From Spirilliplanes yamanashiensis (lineage in GTDB: Bacteria > Actinomycetota > Actinomycetes > Mycobacteriales > Micromonosporaceae): DNA of 64,000 nucleotides. A program made the position numbers and the translations under genes. Positions 1-7,787 of the stretch are shown here, one piece after another (within the stretch, counting starts at the first letter, position 1; every line of letters begins with the position of its first letter). The notes below the pieces were generated by a model, which did no database searches, had not been told where the DNA came from, and saw nothing but the letters and a program-made list of their open reading frames with translations. The stretch lies in the NCBI RefSeq assembly GCF_016863475.1, contig NZ_BOOY01000034.1, positions 62,001-126,000 of the forward strand, written 5' to 3'.

Positions 1-898
1 GCCGGGTCAGCTGCACGGCGGCGTCGATGGTCGGCGCGACGAGCCGGTCAAACTCCTCCGCGGTGATCGTCACCACCGCCTGGGCGCCGCCCGCCGCGAC
101 CGGGATGCGGGTCTGCTCGTAGTCGGTCAGCGCCTGCTTGGCGCCGCGGACCTGGTCGCGGAAGGTGAGCCGGTCGGCGAGCGCGGCCGGGTCGTCGAGG
201 GCGTCGGCCAGCTCGGCGTGGCCGGTGGCGCGCAGCTGCTCCTTCGTCCACCGGGCGAGCAGGTCGTCGACGTCCTCGCCGCCGAGCGGGTCGATGCCGT
301 CGGTGGCGAGCACGGTGAACGGCGCGCCGGGGGCGTCGCCCGCGCGCAGCACCGCGACGTCGCAGGTGCCACCGCCGAAGTCGAACACGGCGACGACCGC
401 GCCGGGCGGCACGGCCTCCTGGGTGGCGTAGTGGCTGGCGGCGGCGACGGGCTCGGAGACCAGGCGCGGGGCCCGCGGCAGCCCGGCGGCGTAGGCCGCC
501 GCCGTCAGCACGTCGCGGCGCGGCTGCTGCCACTGCTCGGGGTACGTCAGCAGCACCTCGGCGGGGTGACCGCCACCGGCGACCCGGCCCGCCCGGCCGA
601 CGACGTGCCGCAGCAGGGCGGCGAGGGCGTCGGCGACGGGCACCTCCCGCTCGCCGAGCATGATCTCGCCCTCGCCGACGCGGCGCTTCGGGTTGGGCTC
701 GAACGCGGCGGGGTCGATGCGGGCGGACCGCAGCGCCTCCGCGCCGACCACGAGCCCGTGCTGGCCGGCCAGCACCCCGGACGGCATCTGGTCGGACTGG
801 TCGGTGAGCCGCACCGGGCGCGGCGGACCCGCCCCGATCTGCACGGCCGCCGCCGTGTTCGACGTGCCCACGTCGACGGCCAGCCGCCAGGGACTCAC
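1..898 (-). CDS. Hsp70 family (DnaK-like) protein, C-terminus off the window
   Basis: The first 299 residues of an Hsp70-type ATPase are visible. The N-terminus carries the phosphate-1 motif (VDVGTSNTAA), and a phosphate-2 motif (VFDFGGGTCDV) follows near residue 175, so the actin-like ATPase fold is present. The protein starts at GTG 898, inside the stop of the upstream grpE-like gene (GTGA overlap at 895-898), which indicates translational coupling. Its place as last visible gene of a dynamin / C39 peptidase / GrpE / Hsp70 operon suggests a dedicated chaperone rather than housekeeping DnaK, which normally sits with grpE, dnaJ and hspR. The substrate-binding domain is not visible, so it could also be a short Hsp70-like protein with another C-terminus. 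Confidence 0.9.
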   Translation of the reverse strand, partial: MSPWRLAVDVGTSNTAAAVQIGAGPPRPVRLTDQSDQMPSGVLAGQHGLVVGAEALRSARIDPAAFEPNPKRRVGEGEIMLGEREVPVADALAALLRHVVGRAGRVAGGGHPAEVLLTYPEQWQQPRRDVLTAAAYAAGLPRAPRLVSEPVAAASHYATQEAVPPGAVVAVFDFGGGTCDVAVLRAGDAPGAPFTVLATDGIDPLGGEDVDDLLARWTKEQLRATGHAELADALDDPAALADRLTFRDQVRGAKQALTDYEQTRIPVAAGGAQAVVTITAEEFDRLVAPTIDAAVQLTR

Positions 899-1356
899 TG
901 CTTCCACACGATCACCTCCGCCGGGCGCACGACCCGGTCCCGCGTCTGCCAACCAGCTCTGATCTCGCGTGCGACGCACCGGTCGGGGCGTCCGGCCGCC
1001 GCCGGTTCGGTGCCGACGGCGTGGTGCCGGCTCGCGTCGAAGGGCTGACCGCCGGCGACGGCGATCCGGTGCACGCCCGCCGCGTGCAGGGCCCGTTCCA
1101 GCTGCACCCGCACGGCGCCGTCGGCGGCGGCGGCCAGGTCGTGGGCGGCGATGACGCCCTCCACGACCTGGCGCACGTCGGCGCCCGGGCCCGCCGGCGC
1201 CGCCGGGGCGCCGCGGGCGGCCTCGGCGGCGTCCGCGGCGTCGGCGGCGTCCCGGCGGCGTCCGACGAGATACCCCGCGGCCGCCGCGAACAGCGCGGCG
1301 GCCACCGAGGCGAGTGCCCACGGCCAGGCCGCGAGCAGGTCGCCGAACCGGTTCAC
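895..1356 (-). CDS. GrpE-like nucleotide exchange factor with N-terminal membrane anchor
   Basis: A 153-residue protein starting at GTG 1356, which overlaps the stop of the upstream peptidase gene (GTGA). Residues about 12-32 form a strongly hydrophobic helix followed by GRRRD, a typical single membrane anchor. An Ala-rich linker follows, and the C-terminal half ends in a GrpE head-like segment (EIRAGWQTRDRVVRPAEVIV). GrpE releases ADP from Hsp70, and the partner Hsp70 gene overlaps the 3' end. The long coiled-coil of housekeeping GrpE is largely replaced by the membrane segment, so the exchange factor is probably held at the membrane. Assignment rests on the C-terminal motif and on the neighbouring Hsp70. 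Confidence 0.75.
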   Translation of the reverse strand: MNRFGDLLAAWPWALASVAAALFAAAAGYLVGRRRDAADAADAAEAARGAPAAPAGPGADVRQVVEGVIAAHDLAAAADGAVRVQLERALHAAGVHRIAVAGGQPFDASRHHAVGTEPAAAGRPDRCVAREIRAGWQTRDRVVRPAEVIVWKQ

Positions 1357-2294
1357 GACCGCGCCGGCAGCGTGACGGGCAGCAGCGCCCACGGCTCGCG
1401 GATGACGACGGAGGTGGCCCGCTCGATCTGGCTGGGCGCGCCCTCGCCGGCCGCGGCGACGGTCTCCTGGCCGGGGTCGCCCGCGGGCGGCTCGTCGCAG
1501 ACGATCATCAGGTTCTGCGAGTCGGCCCACGCGTCGGCGAACACGTCGAGCGGCACCTCCTCGAGGTTGCCGTCCGGCGAGCCCGGGTCGGACAGGATCG
1601 CCACGCCGCGCTCGGTGTCGATGCCGGTGAGCACCACCGCGTGGTCGAACGAGTTGTCCTCGACGGCCTCGCCCTCCCACACCTCGCCGCTGTCGATGAA
1701 CAGCAGGACGCCGCGGCCCTCCTCCAGGTACTGGACCAGCTCGGCGGTGGTGCCGACCTCCAGGCCGGCCGGCACGCCGGACTGCTCCAGCAGGGTGAGG
1801 GTGTTCTCGGGCGTCATGCCGGGCACGCCGTCCATGCCGACGCTGAACAGGCCCTGCTCGCTGGCGAGCTGCACGAACGCGCTCTCGTCGGGGAAGTGCA
1901 CCCCGCTGTACTCGCTGACGATCTGGGCGACGCTGGCCGGGGCGCAGAAGCCGTTCTGGGCCTGCTGGAACCAGTGCTCGGCGTCGCCGAACGGGTCGCC
2001 GGCGATGCCGCCGTCGTCGACCGCCGGGTCGAAGCCGGGGTCCGGCACGGGGGTGGTCTCGACGGCGCCGAGCTCGTCGAGGGCGTCGGAGGCGCCGGGC
2101 AGCGCGGCGTCGAGGGCGGCCCGGTCGACGACGACCTCCTCGTCGGCCAGGCTGTCGCCGTCGGTGTCGGCCAGCACGTGGTAGGTGCCGTCGGGCAGCA
2201 GCTCGACCGACACGTCGGCGACGCCGTCGCCGCTGAGGTCGGCCACGACGACCTGGTCGGCCGCGGTGCTGTCTGGGGTGTCAAAGTCGCTCAT
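1353..2294 (-). CDS. C39-like papain-fold cysteine peptidase with Ca-loop N-terminus
   Basis: A 313-residue protein. Residues about 100-250 match the C39-type papain-like fold: a QAQNGFCAPAS segment puts the nucleophile at Cys117, FDHAVVLTGID supplies His218, and LSDPGSP supplies Asp236. Upstream of this, DLSGDGVADV (residues 19-28) and DTDGDSLADE (43-52) look like two dockerin- or EF-hand-like calcium loops. There is no signal peptide or membrane helix, so the protein is probably cytoplasmic unless exported by another route. It lies between the dynamin gene and grpE in the same transcript, and its stop overlaps the grpE start. It may process or be controlled by the dynamin/chaperone partners; that role is inference. 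Confidence 0.8.
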   Translation of the reverse strand: MSDFDTPDSTAADQVVVADLSGDGVADVSVELLPDGTYHVLADTDGDSLADEEVVVDRAALDAALPGASDALDELGAVETTPVPDPGFDPAVDDGGIAGDPFGDAEHWFQQAQNGFCAPASVAQIVSEYSGVHFPDESAFVQLASEQGLFSVGMDGVPGMTPENTLTLLEQSGVPAGLEVGTTAELVQYLEEGRGVLLFIDSGEVWEGEAVEDNSFDHAVVLTGIDTERGVAILSDPGSPDGNLEEVPLDVFADAWADSQNLMIVCDEPPAGDPGQETVAAAGEGAPSQIERATSVVIREPWALLPVTLPARS

Positions 2295-2319
2295 GGCGTT
2301 CTCCTGTCGGAACCGCGGT

Positions 2320-4215
2320 TCATGGTGTCGCCGGGTTGGAGACGGCGGCGGGGCCGGATGTTCCCGGATCGGCCAGGATTCCGTCGAGAAGGTCGAGCTG
2401 GGCGGCGACGGCGGCCAGGTGCCGGTCGAGGGCCTCGGCCCGCTGCCGCCGTTCGCCCTCGCCGGCGGCCGCGGCCCGGTCGGCCTCGCGGATGGCCGCG
2501 TCGAGCCCGGCGATGGCGTCGGACAGGAATGTCCGGATGCCGATGACGATGTCGGGCCGGGCCTCGCGCAGCGACGAGTCGGCGGCGGCGACGAGGTCCT
2601 GCTGCATGGCCTGGACGGTCTCGGCGAGCCAGGTGCGCATCTGGGTGCGCCCGGCGCGCACGGCCCGGTACGCGACGTTGACGGCGAGCCAGGCGCCGCC
2701 GACGGCGATGGAGACGGGCAGCGCCGCCATGCCGACGGCCGCCAGGGGCAGCGCCCCGGCGGCGTTGGCGCCGAGGAACGCGGTGGCGGCGAGCGACGGG
2801 TCGAGCAGCCCGGTCGCCTTCGCGGTGTGCGGGCGCGGGCGGGGCCGGGTGCCGCGCAGCTCGTCGGCCGCCCAGGCGGGCACCTGCTCGGCGGTGAGCC
2901 CGTACGTGCCGGTGACGAGCGTGCGCAGCCGCCGGTCGAAGCCGGCGGTGACGGCGTCCACGACGGCCTGCAGCTCGCTGCAGATCTGCCCCATGGTCTC
3001 CTTGGCGACGGCGGGCAGCAGCAGCCGGCGTTCCTTCTCGAACGCCTCCTCCCACCGGTGGCGCAGGGCGGTGAGCCGGGCGGTGACGTCGTCGACGACG
3101 GCGCGGCGCAGGTTGCCGAGGTCGCGTTCGAGGTCGAGGATCCAGCGCTGCTGGCGGGCCCGCAGCTCGGTGAGCCGGTCGCGCTCGCCGGCCAGCCCGG
3201 CCCGTTCGGCGGCGCCGCCGGTGACCGCGGCGCGCCGGGCGGCGAGCTGCACGGACACCTGGTCGAGGCCGGTGCGCGCGATCCGGGCGGCGTTGGCGAC
3301 GATGAGCCGGTCGGTGTCGGCGGCGTGGGCGTTGAGCACCTCGGCGAGCCGGGCGACGCCGCCGGCCCGCGTCATGGCGTCGCGCAGGTCGCCCGGGGGC
3401 AGGGCGGCGGCCTCGGCGGCGAGCGGGCTGGCCACGGGGATCACGTCCGCGTCGGCGAACCGGGGCGCGTGCCTGCGCAGCAGCGCCCGGTTCTCGGCGA
3501 GGACCTCGCGCCAGCCGGCCGGGTAGAGGTCCACCTTCGTCATGGCCAGCACGACGGTCTGCACGGTGGCCGCCGACCGGGCCAGGAACGCCAGCTCGGG
3601 CGCGGTCAGCGGCTGGCCGCCGTCGCTGACGAACAGCAGCACGCTGGCCTGGGCGGCGACGGACGCGGCGAGGGTGGCGTGGCCGCCGTCGAGGCCGCCC
3701 ACGCCGGGGGTGTCGATGACGGCCAGCCGCGGCAGCAGCGACGACGCGACGGCCACCTCGGCGCCGAGCACGATGGGCGCCTCGGGGTCGGTGCGCCGGG
3801 CGCCGCCGACGCTGACCCAGTCGGCCACCTCGTCGCGGGGCACGGCCGTGGCGGCGCCGTCGGCGGCGAAGATGCGGGCGGTGCCGGCGGGCCGGCGGGC
3901 CGAGGCGGGCACGAACCGCAGGAACGAGCCGGTGGTGACGTCGACGCCGACCGGGGACAGGCCGGGCTCGCCGACGAGCGCGTTGACCAGCGAGCTCTTG
4001 CCGCGCTTGACCTCGCCGATGACGACGACGGCGGGGCGCCGGCGGCCGGTGGACTTGAGCCGGCCGAGGGTGAGGTCGGCGGCGGCCTTGCCGCCGTGCG
4101 CGGTGAGCAGCCGCACGGCGCCGAAGATGGCCTGCGACTGCCGTGCGTCGAGCCGGGGCCCGGGCGGCGCGTCGGCCGTGCTGGGGCCGGCGGGCGGCCG
4201 GGGGTCGTCGGTCAC
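2320..4215 (-). CDS. dynamin-like large GTPase with hydrophobic membrane segment
   Basis: A 631-residue protein from GTG 4215, behind a clear GAAGGAGGA ribosome site; the open frame continues upstream but lacks coding character. G1 is GEVKRGKSS (67-75), G3 is DTPG (168-171) and G4 is TKVD (226-229), the layout of bacterial dynamin-like proteins. Residues about 340-430 are a charged helical stalk-like region. Residues 475-517 are almost wholly hydrophobic and resemble the paddle or transmembrane hairpin of membrane-remodelling dynamins. A final helical region ends the protein. It is the first gene of the minus-strand operon with C39 peptidase, GrpE and Hsp70. Dynamin-like proteins bend, fuse or repair membranes; the exact job here is unknown. 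Confidence 0.88.
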   Translation of the reverse strand: MTDDPRPPAGPSTADAPPGPRLDARQSQAIFGAVRLLTAHGGKAAADLTLGRLKSTGRRRPAVVVIGEVKRGKSSLVNALVGEPGLSPVGVDVTTGSFLRFVPASARRPAGTARIFAADGAATAVPRDEVADWVSVGGARRTDPEAPIVLGAEVAVASSLLPRLAVIDTPGVGGLDGGHATLAASVAAQASVLLFVSDGGQPLTAPELAFLARSAATVQTVVLAMTKVDLYPAGWREVLAENRALLRRHAPRFADADVIPVASPLAAEAAALPPGDLRDAMTRAGGVARLAEVLNAHAADTDRLIVANAARIARTGLDQVSVQLAARRAAVTGGAAERAGLAGERDRLTELRARQQRWILDLERDLGNLRRAVVDDVTARLTALRHRWEEAFEKERRLLLPAVAKETMGQICSELQAVVDAVTAGFDRRLRTLVTGTYGLTAEQVPAWAADELRGTRPRPRPHTAKATGLLDPSLAATAFLGANAAGALPLAAVGMAALPVSIAVGGAWLAVNVAYRAVRAGRTQMRTWLAETVQAMQQDLVAAADSSLREARPDIVIGIRTFLSDAIAGLDAAIREADRAAAAGEGERRQRAEALDRHLAAVAAQLDLLDGILADPGTSGPAAVSNPATP

Positions 4216-4344
4216 GGTCGGTCGTCCTCCTTCGGCGGGGCCACCTGCGTCCGGGCACGCGTTCGATGCGCGCGCGGGCGCCATTGTTCCCAACGCCGGT
4301 TGCGGGCCGCCGGTGCGGGCGGGTTCCGGTATCGACGACCGTCG

Positions 4345-4372
4345 TTGACACCGTCCGAGACCTTCATTTAAG
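4345..4372 (+). promoter_or_regulatory. candidate sigma-70-type promoter of the GH3 gene
   Basis: TTGACA at 4345-4350, a 16-bp spacer, then TTTAAG at 4367-4372, in an unusually AT-rich patch about 60 bp upstream of the GH3 start. The -35 is a perfect match and the -10 a moderate one. No transcript data. Confidence 0.45.
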
Positions 4373-4431
4373 TTCCGTTCGAAGTGCCTCGCCGCCGGCG
4401 CAGGAACCCCACCGGCCCGAGGAGAGGCGCC

Positions 4432-6144
4432 ATGCGACCGCTGTCCGATTCCCCCGCGACGACCCGCCCGCCGTACCTCGACGCCGGCCTGCCGGTCGCC
4501 GCGCGCGTGGCCGACCTGCTCGCCCGGATGAGCCTGGCCGACAAGGTGGGCCAGATGACCCAGGCGGAGCGCGCGTCGGTGACCCCCGCCGACGTGACCG
4601 CGTACCGGCTCGGGTCGATGCTGTCGGGCGGCGGCTCCTCCCCCACGCCGAACACGGCGCGGGCCTGGGCGGACATGTACGACGGCTACCAGCGGGCCGC
4701 CCTGGACACTCCGCTGCGCGTCCCGCTGCTCTACGGCGTGGACGCCGTGCACGGGCACAACAACGTGCACGGCGCGACGATCTTCCCGCACAACATCGGC
4801 CTGGGCGCCACCCGCGACCCCGAGCTGGTGCGCCGCATCGGCCGGGCCACCGCCGAGGAGGTCGCCGGCACCGGCATCCACTGGGACTTCGCGCCGTGCC
4901 TGGCGGTGGTGCGCGACCCCCGGTGGGGCCGCACCTACGAGGCGTTCGGCGAGGTGCCGGCCATCCCGGAGGCCATGGCGACGATGGTGTCGGGGCTGCA
5001 GGACGGCGTGCCGTCGGTGCTGGCCACCGCCAAGCATTACCTCGGCGACGGCGGCACCACGGGCGGCGTCGACCGCGGCGACACGCGGCTGAGCGAAGCC
5101 GAGCTGCGCGCGCTGCACCTGCCGCCGTTCCGGGCCGCCGTCGAGCGCGGCGTCGGCAGCGTGATGGTGTCCTACAGCGCCTGGAACGGGCTGCCGCTGC
5201 ACGCCCACGCGTACCTGCTCACCACCGTCCTCAAGGGCGAGCTGGGCTTCGACGGCATCGTGGTGTCCGACTACAACGCCGTCGACCTCATCGACGGCGA
5301 GCCGGGCTTCACCCCGGAGGAGGTGCGCACGGCCGTCAACGCGGGCCTCGACATGGTGATGGTGCCGTCGGAGTGGCGGCGGTTCATCGCCGTGCTGTGC
5401 GCGGAGGTCGAGGCGGGCCGGGTGCCGATGGCCCGGGTGGACGACGCGGTGCGGCGCATCCTGACGGCCAAGTTCCGGCTGGGCCTGTTCGAGTCGCCGC
5501 TGGCCGACCGGTCGTGGACGCCGTCGGTCGGCAGCCCGGCGCACCGGGCGCTCGCCCGCGAGGCCGTGCGCGCGTCGCAGGTGCTGCTGCACAACGACGG
5601 CGGCGCGCTGCCGCTGGCCCGCGCGGGCGCCCGCTACCTGGTGACCGGCCGCAACGCCGACGACATGGGCCACCAGTGCGGCGGCTGGTCGATCACCTGG
5701 CAGGGCTCGTCCGGCGCCATCACCCCGGGCACCACGATCTTGGACGGCATCCGCGCGGCGGCCGGCGGCGCGGAGATCGTGCACGACCCGGGCGCCGAGC
5801 GCGCGGGCGACGGCTGGACGGCGGCGATCGCCGTGCTCGGCGAGGCGCCGTACGCGGAGTTCAAGGGCGACCGCCCCGAGCTGCCGGGCCTCGACGAGGC
5901 CGACCTGGCGGTGCTCGCCCGGCTGCGCGCGGCGGGCGTCCCGGTGGTGGTGGTGCTGGTGTCGGGCCGGCCGCTGGACGTGGCCGCGCACGCCGGCGAC
6001 TGGGCGGCGCTGGTGGCGGCGTGGCTGCCGGGCACCGAGGGCGCGGGCGTGGCGGACGTGCTGTTCGGCGACCACCCGCCGGCGGGCCGGCTGCCCGTGA
6101 CCTGGCCGGGCCTGTACCCCTTCGGCCACGGCCTGTCGTACTAG
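4432..6144 (+). CDS. glycoside hydrolase family 3 beta-glucosidase-like enzyme
   Basis: A 570-residue enzyme starting at ATG 4432 after a GAGGAG ribosome site. The N-terminal TIM barrel shows the family 3 features VDAVHGHNN, TAKHYLGDGG and GFDGIVVSDYN, with the catalytic nucleophile at Asp280. A second alpha/beta domain follows. The protein ends at PFGHGLSY, exactly where most bacterial GH3 enzymes continue into a fibronectin-III-like domain, so that domain is absent. There is no signal peptide, which suggests intracellular hydrolysis of imported beta-glucosides. It converges on the GH79-like gene. Substrate is not determined by sequence; beta-glucosidase or exo-glucanase is most likely. Confidence 0.9.
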   Translation: MRPLSDSPATTRPPYLDAGLPVAARVADLLARMSLADKVGQMTQAERASVTPADVTAYRLGSMLSGGGSSPTPNTARAWADMYDGYQRAALDTPLRVPLLYGVDAVHGHNNVHGATIFPHNIGLGATRDPELVRRIGRATAEEVAGTGIHWDFAPCLAVVRDPRWGRTYEAFGEVPAIPEAMATMVSGLQDGVPSVLATAKHYLGDGGTTGGVDRGDTRLSEAELRALHLPPFRAAVERGVGSVMVSYSAWNGLPLHAHAYLLTTVLKGELGFDGIVVSDYNAVDLIDGEPGFTPEEVRTAVNAGLDMVMVPSEWRRFIAVLCAEVEAGRVPMARVDDAVRRILTAKFRLGLFESPLADRSWTPSVGSPAHRALAREAVRASQVLLHNDGGALPLARAGARYLVTGRNADDMGHQCGGWSITWQGSSGAITPGTTILDGIRAAAGGAEIVHDPGAERAGDGWTAAIAVLGEAPYAEFKGDRPELPGLDEADLAVLARLRAAGVPVVVVLVSGRPLDVAAHAGDWAALVAAWLPGTEGAGVADVLFGDHPPAGRLPVTWPGLYPFGHGLSY

Positions 6145-6145
6145 A

Positions 6146-6172
6146 CCCGTGCCGCGGGAGCCCCGGCACGGG
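6146..6172. terminator. bidirectional terminator hairpin between convergent GH3 and GH79-like genes
   Basis: Perfect 9-bp inverted repeat CCCGTGCCG / CGGCACGGG with a 9-nt loop, directly after the GH3 stop and 17 bp before the stop of the converging gene. No clear T-tract, which is common in high-GC actinobacteria. Confidence 0.6.
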
Positions 6173-6189
6173 CCCCCGCGGCGCGGGCG

Positions 6190-7587
6190 TCAGGAGGGCA
6201 GCGTGACCACGGCCGCGCCGTACGGCGCGAGCGTCACCGGGCACGTGCCGGCGGTGCAGGTGACCGGCGTGGCGGCGTCCGGGGTGAACGTGCCGTCGGC
6301 GGCCACGGTGCGGCCCTGGATCCGCACCCCGCTGGTGGCGGTCAGCGAGGGGGCGGTCATCCGCAGCAGGCTGCCCGCGCCGGTGCGGTCGCCGGCCCGC
6401 AGCGACGTCCGCACGGTGTCGGCGCTCATGTTGGCGAGCACGACCCGCACCCGGCCGTCGGCGCCGCGCACCGTGTGGGCGGCCAGGTTGCCGGCGGTGC
6501 TGACCGTGGTGGGCAGCACCGCGCCGGTGCCGGCCAGCCGGGCGAGCAGCAGCCCGTAGTAGATCGGCTGGGCGCGGTACTGGTGCGGAGCGGTCTCGCA
6601 CAGCGCGGTGTAGCCGGTGCACGCCCGGTCGAGGGCGCCATGGAAGTACATGCCGTGGGCGCCGTTCGCGACGCCGGCGAACACGTAGTCGAGCGCCCAC
6701 AGCGCCGACGCGTACGTGTCGGACACCCCGGCGATGCCGCCGCAGGCGGCCGAGTTCACCTCGCTCATCACCAGCCGCATGCCGGCGCCGCGCGCGGTGG
6801 CCGCCGCGGACGCGACCAGCCGGGCCTCGTCCGCCCGCTTGCCCTTGGCGATCAGGGCGGTGGCGCTGCCGTTCGGGCCGTTGCAGTTGCTCAGCGGGTA
6901 GTGGTGGTGGTTGAGCAGGGTCACCGCGCCGCGCTGCGCGCCGGCGTAGGCGGGTAGCCAGCCGGGCGTGGCGGTGTCGGGCCCGCTGACGGGCACGCCG
7001 GGGGCCTGCGCGCGCAGCACCGCGAGGCAGCGGTTCGCCTCGGCGACGTACGCGCCGACGGTCCAGCCCGCGGGCCGGTACCCGTTGGCCGCGTACAGGT
7101 CGGGCTCGTTGCCGCACACCAGGCTCCGGAGCCGGGGCCCGAGGGCGGCGCGCACGGCGGCGGCGTCGGCGGTCGTGGCGGCCGCGTCGTAGTGGGCGAG
7201 GTTGGTGCTGTAGACGTAACGCCAGCCGGTGGCGTCGGACAGCCGCACGAGGCCCTGCAGCGCGGCGGGGGTGGCGCGGGCGTACGTGCGGTCGACGGAG
7301 TTGCCGCCGAGGCGCAGCGTGCCGGGGCCGAGGGTGCGCAGCAGCTGGGGCAGGTTGCCCCGGGCGTCGAACTTGCCGCTGTTGACGCCGCCGTCGTTCG
7401 TGCGGGGCATGGACTCGAAGGACAGTCCGAGGTGGCCCTCGGCGAGCGTGCCGCGCGGGGTGCCCGACAGCTGCACGGTCACCGTGGCCTGCACGGTCGC
7501 GGCGTGCGCGGCCTGCTGCACGGCGGCCGTGGCGGCGATCGCGGCGACCGCCGCCACCGCCAGCCCGGCCCGGGTCCGAGGTCTCAC
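6190..7587 (-). CDS. secreted GH79-like (beta-glucuronidase/heparanase type) hydrolase
   Basis: A 465-residue protein starting at GTG 7587 after AGGAGT. The first ~30 residues are a Sec-type signal peptide ending near AAHAAT, so the enzyme is exported. The barrel has the clan-A pattern: CGNEPDLY gives the acid/base Glu161 and VMSEVNSA the nucleophile Glu276. The C-terminal beta domain (GNLAAHTVRGADGRVRVVLAN) is typical of GH79. Family members act on glucuronic-acid-containing glycans. It is divergent from a PL14-like lyase across a palindrome-rich region, which suggests joint use of a uronic acid polysaccharide. A more distant GH30/GH39-like assignment cannot be excluded. Confidence 0.78.
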   Translation of the reverse strand: MRPRTRAGLAVAAVAAIAATAAVQQAAHAATVQATVTVQLSGTPRGTLAEGHLGLSFESMPRTNDGGVNSGKFDARGNLPQLLRTLGPGTLRLGGNSVDRTYARATPAALQGLVRLSDATGWRYVYSTNLAHYDAAATTADAAAVRAALGPRLRSLVCGNEPDLYAANGYRPAGWTVGAYVAEANRCLAVLRAQAPGVPVSGPDTATPGWLPAYAGAQRGAVTLLNHHHYPLSNCNGPNGSATALIAKGKRADEARLVASAAATARGAGMRLVMSEVNSAACGGIAGVSDTYASALWALDYVFAGVANGAHGMYFHGALDRACTGYTALCETAPHQYRAQPIYYGLLLARLAGTGAVLPTTVSTAGNLAAHTVRGADGRVRVVLANMSADTVRTSLRAGDRTGAGSLLRMTAPSLTATSGVRIQGRTVAADGTFTPDAATPVTCTAGTCPVTLAPYGAAVVTLPS

Positions 7588-7601
7588 CGGCGACTCCTGT
7601 T

Positions 7602-7626
7602 CACATATGTGTACGCGTTGCGCGTA
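7602..7626. promoter_or_regulatory. paired palindromes upstream of the GH79-like gene
   Basis: CACATATGTG (7602-7611) is a perfect 10-bp palindrome lying 14 bp before the GH79-like start codon. It abuts TACGCG-TTG-CGCGTA (7612-7626), a 6-bp inverted repeat with 3-bp centre. This resembles adjoining operator sites. The regulator is unknown. Confidence 0.5.
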
Positions 7627-7676
7627 TGTGTCGCGCAGGTTATCGGCGGCATACCCGTTCGTCAATGTAACGATGG

Positions 7677-7703
7677 TCAAGTTTTCCCCTTGGATTAACT
7701 TGA
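7677..7703. promoter_or_regulatory. inverted repeat in the lyase/GH79 divergent control region
   Basis: TCAAGTT (7677-7683) and AACTTGA (7697-7703) form a 7-bp inverted repeat with a 13-bp AT-rich spacer, about 85 bp before the lyase start. A possible operator or part of the divergent promoter. Confidence 0.4.
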
Positions 7704-7787
7704 TCGGCAGCACTCCTCACGATCGCCCGGCGCGGCCAGACTGACCGCCGACCCGTCCGTCACGTCCGGCTCGGAGGAAACCAGGAC

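Noticed and set aside
2320-6129. A 1269-codon open frame on the minus strand extending the dynamin gene
   Set aside because: The part upstream of GTG 4215 is antisense to the GH3 gene, has no conserved motifs and a strong ribosome site marks GTG 4215.
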